The notes beneath the pieces were generated by a model. The model made no database searches and was not told where the DNA came from. It saw only the letters and a program-made list of their open reading frames with translations. A program made the position numbers and the translations under genes. From Vicia villosa (lineage: Eukaryota; Streptophyta; Magnoliopsida; Fabales; Fabaceae): a stretch of 64,000 bases of DNA. Location of the stretch: assembly GCF_029867415.1 (NCBI RefSeq), contig NC_081180.1:239881088-239945087 (forward strand), given 5' to 3'. Shown here in pieces: positions 1 to 9,472 of this stretch. How positions within the stretch are numbered: position 1 is the stretch's first letter; each line of letters starts with the position of its first letter.

Positions 1-1
1 G

Positions 2-1623
2 GCACCTCAGAGACTTGGGTATGTAGATCTTATAGCTTATGCCTTAATCTCTGCAAGTGAAGTTCTAGATGAAGAACCTAGAGACTACAAGGAAGTTATG
101 AGGAGTGGAAATAAGACTGAATGGCTGAAGGCCATGGATGATGAGATGAAATCTCTTCATGATAATCATACTTGGGAACTGATCAAGAAACCTGCTGGGG
201 CAAGGTTAGTCAGCTGTAAATGGATTTTCAAAGTTAAGGAAGGAATTGAAGGAGTGACGCCGAAAAGATACAAGGCAAGGTTAGTTGCAAGGGGTTTCAC
301 TCAGAAAGTAGGTGTCGACTTCAATGATGTATTTTCTCTTGTTGTGAAGCATATGTCCATTCGAATGTTGCTTGCCATGGTGGCACAGTTCAACCTTGAA
401 CTGGAACAGATGGGTTGCGTTTTTGTATGGTGATCTAGATGAAACGATCCCGATGAGGAAACCTGAAGGGTATGTCGAAAAGGGGAAGGAAGATTATGTG
501 TGCAAGCTAAAGAGATCTTTATATGGACTGAAACAATCTCCTCGATAGTGGAATAGGAGATTCGACAAGTTCATGGAACACATAAGTTTCATTAGAAGTC
601 AGTTCTACCACTGTGTTTACTTCAGATTTCGACCTGGTAATTCATTTGTTATTTTGTTGCTTTATGTGGATGATATTCTCATAGCAAGCAACAATGTCGA
701 TGATGTGATGAGGGTGAAAGCTGAACTCAATAAGGAGTTCGATATGAAGGATCTGGGAGCTGCTTCCAGGATTCTTGGAATTGGCATTCGAAGAGATAGA
801 AAGAAGTCGAAGTTATGCTTATCTCAAGAGGCATATCTACGACAGATTCAAGAAAAGTTTGGTATGTCGAATTGGAAGCCAATTATGACTCCAACAAACC
901 CTCAATTCAAGCTGAGTATTGATTAGTGTCCCAGTACTTATGTCGAAAGGATCTATATGAATAACATCCCATATATAGTTGGTTCTTTGATGTATGCTAT
1001 GGTCTGTACTAGACCCGACATAGCATATGTAGTAAGTCTTGCAAGCAGGTACATGGCGAATCCTGGAAAGGCTTACTGGCAAGCATTGAAGTGGATTTTA
1101 AGGTACATAAATGGATCTCTGAACAGGGTTCTAATTTATGTTGGAGCCTTGGGTGAAGATAATAAAGCAGCAATTGAAGGATATGTCGACTCTGATTATG
1201 CAAGTTGTATGGATTCCAGAAAATCTATTTCTGGATATGTTTTCACTATGTTTGGCACTGCAATTAGTTGGAAAGCAACACTTCAGAAGGTTGTTGCTCT
1301 ATCAACCACTGAAGCGGAGTATATTGCCCTAACTGAAGCTGTGAAAGAAGCATTGTGGCTTGAAGGTTTTGCAAAGGAGCTGAAACTTCAAGGTCGAGGT
1401 ATCACTGTTAAATGTGATAGTCAAAGTGCAATACACGTGTCGAAGAACTCAACATATCATGAGCGAACTAAGCACATCGATGTGAGGTTGCATTTCGTCA
1501 GAGGAGTAATCGAGCGTGGAGAAGTCTTCTGAAGACAATGCTGCTGATATGATCACTAAGACATTGCCAAGTTGCAAGTTTTTCCACTGTATGCAGTTGC
1601 TAAAGCTGCATGAAGAAAGCTAG
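2..1623 (+). pseudogene. copia reverse transcriptase and RNase H, broken
   Basis: Frame 2 is open from base 2 to 433 and encodes the N-terminal part of copia RT, including CKWIFKVKEG and YKARLVARGFTQ. A short deletion near 415 shifts the frame; the matching sequence continues as LYGDLDETIPMRKPEGY. A TAG at 546-548 replaces an expected Gln codon, after SLYGLKQSPR. The next segment holds the catalytic YVDD at 663-674. A second TAG at 924-926 again sits where Gln is expected. The stretch from 957 encodes RT connection and RNase H, with the DSDYASCMDSRKSISGYVF motif and STTEAEYIAL. A further shift at about 1528 moves the C terminus (NAADMITKTLPSCKF) into another frame, ending in TAG at 1621-1623. 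It is dead as it stands; both stops are C-to-T type changes in CAG. Confidence 0.9.
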
Positions 1624-1665
1624 TTGTTCCCTTGATGTTGTAGAGTTAGATCCAAGGTGGAGATT

Positions 1666-2104
1666 TGTGAGATATTGGATCAAACTCTAGTATGGTCGAA
1701 GGGTAGCTTCTTGGTTCAACAGGAGTAAGCATGAAGTCGAAGGTTGTTCACATGCTTGTGTCAAAGATGCTAGGGTAGCTAGCATGTTAAATTAGGTTTT
1801 AGTGTTTAAGCCCTAATTTGTTAAGTTAGCTTGTTTATTAAGTTGGCTTGTGTAATGGGCCTTGTGAAAAAAGTCCATTAGTTAGTATGTTAGGTTTTAT
1901 TATAAATAGCATACTAGTCTCTCATCATTGTTAAGCTGCAAATCCTAATTTAGGGTGAGAGAGGTTATTTGTTATTCTTGTAAACTTGTAATCTTGTTTT
2001 AAGAGAAAGTAAAAGAATAGCATTTATAACCAATTCTTGTCTTCTTCTTCCTTGTTCTTTATTCTTCCCTTGCATTATACTTTGTTCTTGGCATCGAATT
2101 CACA
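1666..2104 (+). repeat. 3' LTR of the copia element
   Basis: It starts TGTGAG directly after the purine-rich sequence AAGGTGGAGATT and ends around TTCACA; the 5-base inverted terminal match TGTGA/TCACA supports both limits, although an end at 2107 (ACA) is also possible. A TATA box (TATAAATAG) lies at 1901-1909. The partner 5' LTR is outside the window, so the boundaries cannot be confirmed by comparison. Confidence 0.65.
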
Positions 2105-2107
2105 ACA

Positions 2108-2321
2108 AGTGCGAAGAGTTACTGACTCTACGTTTCATCATCTTCTCTGTGCGATCCAACTTCGTCTCTTCCTCTTTCGATTTCCCATAACGTTTCTTAT
2201 TCTCCATCTCTTATTGATGTACCTACCCCCTCTTTGTACTTGATCGGAATCATCTTTATTCTAATCAAACTCTTCTATGTTAAGGATTGATGTATTATAA
2301 CGAATTACAACAACTGGTCAT
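2108..2321. repeat. Duplication copy A, left fragment
   Basis: This piece matches 36843-37051 closely (same CT-rich leader-like sequence ending CAACTGGTCA). In copy B the sequence runs uninterrupted into the rest of the unit, whereas here it is cut by the Ogre-like element and resumes at 29369. It looks like a 5' leader or untranslated exon of the plus-strand gene remnant described in copies A and B. Confidence 0.8.
2317..2321. repeat. Target site duplication GTCAT (partner 29364-29368)
   Basis: GTCAT flanks both ends of the outer element. The homologous uninterrupted site in copy B reads CAACTGGTCATGGAGAGTAT, which matches the reconstructed pre-insertion site apart from one base. Confidence 0.93.
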
Positions 2322-2945
2322 TGTTGCACCCCAATTTTTGACCTCTGAGATCCCATCATTTTCTAAGTGTTATGATCATTATTGTTATACCCTAAAATTT
2401 GCCTGCGTTTTTTCTAAAAAGAGAAGTCAACAGACTTCTGTCTAAAAATTTGGAGTTTTATACAATCTTGGATTTTTATTTCATAAATATCCTGATTTTA
2501 TAAATACTCAATTTTTAGAATTTTTTATACAGTATTTTGGTTCGCTGTTAAATTTGTTCTTACATAAACGCCAAATACTGTTTATCACTTCATACACTGT
2601 TTATTTGAGATTTATTTTCAGATAAATAATGCTGACACAGTTGGTGCAGAATTAAAATTTGCAGGCGCGGAGTCCGGGTTTCAGATTATACTGGTAACAA
2701 TTAAATTATTATTGGTTTTATTTCCCACTAATTTTTATTTTTATACTGTATTATTTTTTCAAAATCTCTTTCTTTCTTTTCAAATATCTTCCTTTCTTTC
2801 CAAATCTCTTTCTTTCAAATCAAATCCTAGCTTTATTCTATACCCCTTTTCTTTTCAAAAACCTACCATACTTTTTTTTCAAATCCTACTAGTATTCAAA
2901 CGGTAACACTCCATTTCCAACGTCTCTAGCTCTCTCTTTTCACAC

Positions 2946-2953
2946 TATAAATA
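2946..2953 (+). promoter_or_regulatory. TATA box upstream of the LTR small ORF
   Basis: TATAAATA lies 108 bases before the ATG at 3054. The sequence between is CT-rich and contains no ATG before 3045. The same arrangement is seen at 25369-25376 in the 3' LTR and at 60531-60524 in the unrelated minus-strand LTR, which supports a functional promoter. The start of transcription is inferred, not seen. Confidence 0.6.
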
Positions 2954-3053
2954 CTCCTCATTTTTTCCATAAATTCTCACATCAAATTTCACTCATCTCC
3001 CAAATTTCTCAAACTTCTATCTCATAATTATTTCCTCTTCTTCCATGGCAAAA

Positions 3054-3221
3054 ATGGCAAAGTGGATGGATACACTTTTTCTTATAGTCATCACTATTTT
3101 TACGGTGATCATGTCCTTCTTCTGTCTGCATAGTCCTGAAAAATGTGGACCTGCAATGGTTACACTTCCGATCATCTATTTTCTGTTGTTCATAGCATGG
3201 ATTATTAATCGTCATTTTTAA
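3054..3221 (+). CDS. LTR-encoded 55-residue two-helix membrane hairpin (unknown)
   Basis: This 56-codon frame begins with ATG in a favourable context (A at -3, G at +4) and is the first ATG-initiated frame after the TATA box at 2946; an in-frame ATG nine bases earlier (3045) exists only in this copy. The product starts MAKWMDT, has hydrophobic segments at residues 8-23 and 35-51, a polar loop CLHSPEKCGP at 24-33, and ends NRHF. Both ends would be on the same side of a membrane. I do not recognise the family. The frame is intact in the 3' LTR copy (25477-25644), where the two differences are synonymous. It is also intact, without indels, in the diverged LTR at 60257-60424, where replacements are confined to the hydrophobic segments. 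It could still be a chance frame kept by shared ancestry. Confidence 0.5.
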   Translation: MAKWMDTLFLIVITIFTVIMSFFCLHSPEKCGPAMVTLPIIYFLLFIAWIINRHF

Positions 3222-4944
3222 AGTTTGTCGTATCTTTTATTCTCAGTTAATGTACCGTTTGTTTGTCGTACTGTTCATTATATTATGTAATATTTGTACT
3301 GTTAGTATTAAATGTTGTACTATCTGTTGTACGGTAGTTTAATTATCAAGATAATATTATGTGTGTTAAATATTTATTTTTCTGTGCATTAAATATTTTT
3401 TCAAGGTTATTATCGGTAATTTCGTATGCGTACAGTATATTTTATTTATTTATTATGTTTGTGTTTTTCTAACAGCTCAGGTAAATAAATTTTTCACCAT
3501 TAACACAACAAAAAAACAAAAAGAAAAAAATTAACTTTAACTGTTAAGTTTTCACTTTAACTGTTACGTTAATACCCGGACGAACAGTCAATAGCTCGAA
3601 CAGTCAACAGACGACCAGTTTGACCAAAAAGTCAACACACAGTCAAAAATGCAATTTTTTGTCAACATCCATATTTTGTCAAAAGATTCATCATGTGATC
3701 AATGGTTGATCATAATTCATTAAGAAAAGTTCAGAAATCAACAAAACTCAAAATTGCAAAATTAGAGTTTTTTACCTAAAAGTCAACTGAACTTTGACCG
3801 ACCATAACTCTCTCATAATTTATCAGAAAAATTCCAACCAAAGCTCATTCTCAAGGAAATTCAATTCTCTACAACTTTGATGTTGGAACCAAGGTCAAGA
3901 AATGCTTCCGCCTAAGAGATATAAGCCAAAACATTACAGGTCATTTTCAAAGTCAACAAAAAGCAGTTTTTTGTCAAAGCCCATATCATCAAAATAACTT
4001 CTCCAAATGCAAAACCGCTTCCAAAGTGGCTTGTAGAGGACATCTTGGGATTTCTAAAAAGTAAAAGAACACTTTCATAGGATCAAAATTGAGGGAGATA
4101 TGCCTTGATGAAGTTGACCTTTTTTGGAAAATTGCATGAAACAAGTAATGACCAAAATTTGATTTTTTTTTTCAAAAAGGCCAATTCTTTTGTGATTTAA
4201 TCTTGATTCTCATATGTTTAAAGATATTCACAATATATCCATGATTCATGACATTTTTATTTCATTTTAATTAAATTTTATTCATTTAAAATTTAATTAA
4301 AGTGAGATAATTCAAAGATATTATCCAAGATGCTCATATGATACAAGCAATGATCCAATTCATCTCTAAAGGCCAAGATTCCATTCAAGATATGCAATGA
4401 TCATAAGTTGGAAAGAATAATAAAACACTTGAGATTTTAAACCATGGTTAGTCTTTTTAACTTAAGGCATTAAATGCTAATATTCCATTTTATCTTCAAA
4501 GTTCATCATCACATATTTATCAATAATTATCCCAAATACTATCATCATTTTTTTTTTGTTATAATAGAATATTCTAACTAACCATTTTTTTTCCACCATC
4601 ATTTTAATAGTTTATCTAACCATCTTATCTTATATTTTTCTACAAATCTTCATTCTCAATTTTTATTTTAGTTGATATTATTTTAATTAACCATTTTTTT
4701 GTTTAAATTTATTTTATTAGTTATGTTATTATTATTATTTCGTTTTTCTTTTTTTTTTTATAATATTTTATATTTTTAATTTCATTTTTGTTATTGTCTT
4801 AAACCAAAATTAGTATTTAAGTTTTATTTTGATAATTATCTTATAACTTGATTTTACTATTTTTATTTTGATATTATCTTTAAATGTTATATTTTAATTT
4901 TTATTTGTGTTATTATCCTTATATCATTGCATACAAGTTTTTCC

Positions 4945-5122
4945 TATAAATAGGCAACCATATGTTCATAATGAAAGGGGGGAGGACACCAAAAAAAAAC
5001 ATTGTCAAGTCTTTGTTTTCTCTTTTCTTTTCTCTCTTCCAAGTTTCAAGTTTCAAAGGGAGTAAGAATTTGGAATTACAAAACTAAGAAACCTCCACTC
5101 AAACCAAGCATCATTTGAAGGT
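4945..5122 (+). promoter_or_regulatory. Second LTR TATA box with splice donor
   Basis: TATAAATAG at 4945-4953 is followed by a short leader-like stretch and by a consensus plant splice donor, AAG|GTAAGT, with GT at 5121-5122. The 3' LTR repeats this at 27363-27371 and 27539-27540. A likely acceptor is the pyrimidine-rich CAG at 7871-7873, just before gag, which would remove the minisatellite, the PBS and most of the leader from a spliced RNA. That pairing is an inference. Confidence 0.45.
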
Positions 5123-5924
5123 AAGTTTCCTCACTTTGAAACTCTATAAAATATGCATCATTTATATTTCATTTTAATTCAATAGTTTCTTTTATTTTCC
5201 AAATATACTTTGATTTATCTAAGTATTCATCCTTGTTTCCTTTTTTACTTGATGATGTTAAATATTGAAATACTTCTTTGCCATTGATCAAGCTCACCAT
5301 GATCCATCATAAACTCACCACACAAGATCCTTTTATTTAATTTTCTTCAATATCTTTTAATCAATTTATTTTCTTTGCATAATTAATTAAAAATACCTAA
5401 AAACCCAAAAAAAATATTTTTCCTTTAGATTTAGGTTTATATATTTATAATCTAATTTTTGACATAAAAAAGAATATTTTTCCTGTTAAGTTTAATTATT
5501 TGTATAATTATTTGTTTAATTAGTTTGTTAATTAACTTAAAATCAATTCCAAAAAAATCACAAAAAAAAAATATTAAGTTTAATTTGTTTTATATTTATT
5601 TTTGTATATTATTTGATATTATTTCTTTTTTTTTCTTTGTCCCGAATTGGAATAAAAGATCAAATATGGCAGAGATTGTATGCAGTTGATTTAAGACTTG
5701 GAAATTTATCGTGTAGTCGCTATGATTCTATCAAGCTTCTGATAAATTTTCATTAACTTTAAATCCGAGATCATCATTCACTCACCATCGATCTTTACTA
5801 ACATCGTGAATATACTTGACTAGCTTCAAGATGATTCACGTGCTAACATACTAACAATTGACTTTAATTTCCGCATTTTATTATATTGTTCTTTATATTT
5901 CTTGCTTTATACTTTATTTTATCA

Positions 5925-6620
5925 TTCATATTATTTATGTTTCTGTTATTTTCTCTTTGTCCATTTGGACATATTATTTATGTTTCTGTTATTTTTTCTT
6001 TGTCCATTTGGACATATTATTTATATTTCCGTTATTTTTTCTTTATCCATTTGGACATATTATTTATATTTATGTTATTTTTTCTTTGTCCATTTGGACA
6101 TATTATTTATGTTTCTGTTATTTTTTCTTTGTCCACTTGGACATATTATTTATATTTCTGTTATTTTTTCTTTGTCCATTTGGACATATTATTTATATTT
6201 CTGCTATTTTTTCTTTGTCCACTTGGACATATTATTTATATTTCTGCTATTTTTTCTTTGTCCATTTGGACATATTATTTATATTTCTGTTATTTTTTCT
6301 TTGTCCATTTGGACATATTATTTATATTTCTGCTATTTTTTCTTTGTCCATTTGGACATATTATTTATATTTCTGCTATTTTTCTTTGTCCACTTGGACA
6401 TATTATTTATGTTTCCGCTATTTTCTCTTTGTCCATTTGGACATATTATTTATGTTTCCGCTATTTTCTCTTTGTCCATTTGGACATATTATTTATGTTT
6501 CCGCTATTTTCTCTTTGTCCATTTGGACATATTATTTATGCTTCCACTATTTTCTCTTTGTCCATTTGGACATATTATTTATGCTTCCGCTATTTTTTCT
6601 TTGTCCATTTGGACGCATTG
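5925..6620 (+). repeat. 43 bp LTR minisatellite, 16 copies
   Basis: The unit is TTATTTATGTTTCTGTTATT followed by TTCTCTTTGTCCATTTGGACATA, repeated 16 times with small changes. Each unit carries the short inverted repeat GTCCA-TT-TGGAC (some copies GTCCA-CT-TGGAC). The unit has no stop in any plus frame and 43 is 1 modulo 3, so all three frames stay open for 250 to 271 codons and give the same hydrophobic peptide in rotated phase. One unit is a base shorter. The 3' LTR array has 17 copies. Confidence 0.95.
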
Positions 6621-6899
6621 TTTATGTTTCCGTCATCTTCACTTCTTCTATTTTTAAATCAAAAGTGAGCTAAGCAATTAAGAGCCCATGGATACAAAGG
6701 GGGCTTAAAACCTTCCCTTTGTATAACCAACCCCCCAAACCCAAAATCTGTCAAAAGGTCTTTCCTGTTCTTTTATGCCTTTCCTATTTGGATAAAATAA
6801 AAGTCGGTGGCGACTCTTGCAAAAATAATAAAAAAAATCAAAAAAAAAAAAAGAAAGAGCAAGGAGTCAGTTCGCCTCAAAAAAACCGAGTTACAGAAC

Positions 6900-6917
6900 T
6901 GGCGACTCTGCTGGGGA
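6900..6917 (+). other. Primer-binding site, tRNA-Arg type
   Basis: TGGCGACTCTGCTGGGGA starts four bases after the 5' LTR end at 6895. It matches the tRNA-Arg PBS known from legume Ogre elements. The inner element has the identical 18 bases at 20731-20748 on the other strand. Confidence 0.9.
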
Positions 6918-7942
6918 TTTGAAAAATCTTTTTAAAAGAGGGGTTACCTTAGAGTTTTTGATCACTTTAATATTTGCTTATACTTGTTTATTTTGTTTAT
7001 TTTGTGTTTTTTTTTGCTATTCTGGATATATGTGTGGTTCTGTTACAAGTGATACATTATGGACAAATCCTAACCCGGATTAAGTACACATAAGAATTAG
7101 GTGGAGGGTATAGTCATGTACAGGCGTACGTGAGAATCCTTCCGCTCAGTGGAGGTTCCTTGTTGGTAATATATGTTTAGCATGTTTCGTAGCGAAGACA
7201 TTATTGCTTTCATTGAACTGTAGAAGCTGAGTTGGCCGTAGAACCCCAACCCATCCTGGCCTTATTAGGTTGTGGCGCAGAAACTATTCAGGTGAAGACT
7301 TGGATTAGTTGTCATGTGGAGAGCCACACTCAGACGAGTTTTTCTTGAGAATATTGCTAGCTCACAAGTTCAGTTGTGCAAGCCGGTAATATCCGAAAGA
7401 AGAATGTGGACTCTGATGTATCAGTAGAACATGTTATGCAGGTGATTAACCCTTAGTACTATCCCATGTTTGGTTCTTTGACCTCATGCTCGTGACGTTA
7501 AACTTTGGAACCTACCTCATGTGCACCATGTTTGTGTTACCATTTCTGTATATGTGGCATTCATGCATTCATACATTCATAAAAATATTTTCCTTTGATT
7601 TCCAATGAACTCAGAGATCTTTTTTTGTAAACATCGTAAGTTTCATCAAACTCAATGGATCTTGGGTGTTGATGGGGTGAAAACTCTAATCCACCAAAAT
7701 GGATGATTGATTTTGATGATAACTTGATCAATGCTTTAATCCAATGCTTGAATGTTTGCAAATTAATATCTTAAGTTCTTTGAAACTCAAATAATATAAA
7801 CAACAATTGCATCATTTGCATACATACATTCAGGTTACCCAAGAAACTTATCCTTGTCTGTCTCCATCCTCAGAATTGTCTATCTACCGTCAAGTTGATT
7901 CCTCCACACAAGTACGAAACTAGAGCCAACATCAGATTAAGA
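6918..7942 (+). other. Untranslated leader between PBS and gag
   Basis: About 1 kb without a convincing reading frame. Part of it (7080-7140) resembles the leader of the inner element, around CACATAAGAATTAGGTGGAG against CACATAGGATTAGCGTGGATG on the minus strand near 20470. This suggests a conserved packaging or dimerisation region, but no function can be read directly. A pyrimidine tract followed by CAG at 7871-7873 looks like a splice acceptor. Confidence 0.5.
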
Positions 7943-9472
7943 ATGGAGTATCAAGAGCAACATAACGTAGAGGTCAGAATGGAAATAGAGGATTTGAAGT
8001 CAAGTATGACTAAGCTCACTGAAATGCTGCAAGTTTTGATTGCTAGAGGGGAACCGCCTCAGAAGACTGTCATTGTTGAAGTCCCAAGTGCTGATGTTGA
8101 CCCTCAACCCACTCAACAACCACCTTCAACATGGCCCGAGTTTGGTTTGCCACCTGATTTTACTCCTCCCTATGAGAAGACTCCTGGTATTGGTCAATCA
8201 TCACGACCTGTGATAGGTCAAACTTCAAACCCAGTTATTCGTGCTCCTATCATGACTGAATCTCAGCCCATTGTGCATACTGTTGCTCAACATGCTTATG
8301 AGAATCCTCTATTTGAATACCAAGCTACCAATTCCCAGAATGGAAGCCTAGGGGATGCTGGAGATATTGAAGATGTCAAAGAACAGTATCAGACTTTGGA
8401 AAAGCGATTGAGAGCCATGGAAGGCAATAATTACTTTGGGGTTGCTGCTAAGAATATGTGTTTGGTTTCTGATGTCGTCATGCCTGCAAAATTCAAGACT
8501 CCCGAATTTGAGAAATACAAAGGAAACACCTGTCCAAAAAGCCATTTGATCATGTACTATCGCAAAATGGCTGCTTATACTCAAAATGACAAACTGCTCA
8601 TCCATTGTTTTCAAGATAGTTTGAGCGGAGTTTCGCTAAAATGGTATATGGGACTCGAGAGGAGTCGTATTCAATGTTTCCAAGACCTAACTGATGCTTT
8701 CATTAAGCAATATAAGTATAATTTGGACATGGCACCTGATCGCCGACAACTACAAAGCATGTCCCAGAAAGAGAAAGAGTCTTTCAAGGAATACGCTCAA
8801 CGCTGGAGAGAGCTTGCTTCTCAAGTAGAGCCACCTTTAGTTGAAAAGGAACTAACAGGCATGTTTATGGATACTCTCTCACCTTTCTTCTGGGAGAAGA
8901 TGATCGGTAGTGTATCTTCCAACTTCACAGACTTGGTAACCATTGGTCAGAGACTTGAACAAGGAATCAAGAATGGGAAAGTTACTCATGTTGTTGAATC
9001 CTCTAGTGGGGCGAGGAAGCCTTTTGGAAACTTCCAGAAGAAAAATGAGACGAATGATGTGTCGGAAGACAGAAGATCTCGTCATAGACCTCATAATGGT
9101 GATCAACCATATGTGGCTGCTGTTGCTCCTGTGCGAGTTCAAGCTCCTCAACCTGAGGTTGCTAACCAAAATCAGATTCGTAATAGGGTTGACTTTGACC
9201 CCATCCCTATGACTTATACTGAATTGTATCCTACATTGGTTCATAAAGGGTTGATCACAACAAGAACTATGCCTCCTCCTCGAAACCCTCTCCCTGATGG
9301 TTTCAGATCTGATCTTCATTATCCTTTCCATCAAGGGGCGGCGGGCCATGATTTAGAAAGATGTTTCCCTTTGAAGGCCAGAGTTCAAGAGTTGGTTAGA
9401 TCAAAGATGCTATCTTTTAAGAATGTTGGTCCCAATGTTGTCACTAATCCTTTGCCGAACCAGAGTGGCTGA
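7943..9472 (+). CDS. gag: Ogre-type Gag polyprotein
   Basis: The first ATG of the open frame is at 7943 (MEYQEQHNVEV), giving 509 residues; the frame is open upstream to about 7871 without an ATG. It encodes a retrotransposon Gag: a coiled-coil-like start, a Pro-rich linker (roughly residues 50-120), then the capsid-like gag domain with TPEFEKYKGNTCPKSHL, LSGVSLKWYMGLE and WRELASQVEPPL. The C terminus has FHQGAAGHDLERCFPLK, the zinc-knuckle-like motif of this lineage, but the first Cys appears replaced by Tyr (HYPFHQG), so metal binding is doubtful. Gag would form particles and package RNA in the cytoplasm. It is the only intact retroelement protein in the window, and no protease or pol follows it. 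A subgenomic or spliced RNA may express it. Confidence 0.85.
   Translation: MEYQEQHNVEVRMEIEDLKSSMTKLTEMLQVLIARGEPPQKTVIVEVPSADVDPQPTQQPPSTWPEFGLPPDFTPPYEKTPGIGQSSRPVIGQTSNPVIRAPIMTESQPIVHTVAQHAYENPLFEYQATNSQNGSLGDAGDIEDVKEQYQTLEKRLRAMEGNNYFGVAAKNMCLVSDVVMPAKFKTPEFEKYKGNTCPKSHLIMYYRKMAAYTQNDKLLIHCFQDSLSGVSLKWYMGLERSRIQCFQDLTDAFIKQYKYNLDMAPDRRQLQSMSQKEKESFKEYAQRWRELASQVEPPLVEKELTGMFMDTLSPFFWEKMIGSVSSNFTDLVTIGQRLEQGIKNGKVTHVVESSSGARKPFGNFQKKNETNDVSEDRRSRHRPHNGDQPYVAAVAPVRVQAPQPEVANQNQIRNRVDFDPIPMTYTELYPTLVHKGLITTRTMPPPRNPLPDGFRSDLHYPFHQGAAGHDLERCFPLKARVQELVRSKMLSFKNVGPNVVTNPLPNQSG

Larger units (their letters stand above)
1..2104 (+). mobile_element. 3' part of a Ty1/copia LTR retrotransposon, decayed
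   Basis: The window opens inside the pol gene of a copia element and continues through reverse transcriptase, RNase H, a purine-rich tract (around 1653-1665) and a 3' LTR. The domain order and the conserved RT and RNase H motifs identify the superfamily; the RNase H block resembles Tork/Tnt1-type elements, but the lineage call is tentative. The 5' LTR, gag, protease and integrase lie outside the window. The element ends only a few bases before the left edge of duplication copy A. The coding region carries at least two nonsense codons and two frameshifts, so it cannot supply its own enzymes. Confidence 0.9.
2322..6895 (+). repeat. 5' LTR of the outer Ogre-like element
   Basis: It begins TGTTGCACCCC and ends GTTACA, just before the PBS. 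From left to right it contains a TATA box at 2946, a 55-codon ORF at 3054-3221, long AT-rich sequence, a second TATA box at 4945, a consensus splice donor at 5121, a 16-copy 43 bp minisatellite, and the conserved 3' tail with GTCGGTGGCGACTCT. An internal LTR-start-like sequence TGTTATACCCTAAAATTTGC lies 61 bases in, at 2383. It pairs with 24745-29363. Confidence 0.92.

Noticed and set aside
3009..3215. 68-codon minus-strand frame in the outer LTR
   Set aside because: It is antisense to the conserved 55-codon frame and is broken in the other LTR copies.
5858..6673. Three overlapping forward frames of 250 to 271 codons (and again at 28277-29135) encoding a repetitive hydrophobic protein
   Set aside because: They are a product of a 43-base stop-free minisatellite; no start context or non-repeat domain supports translation.
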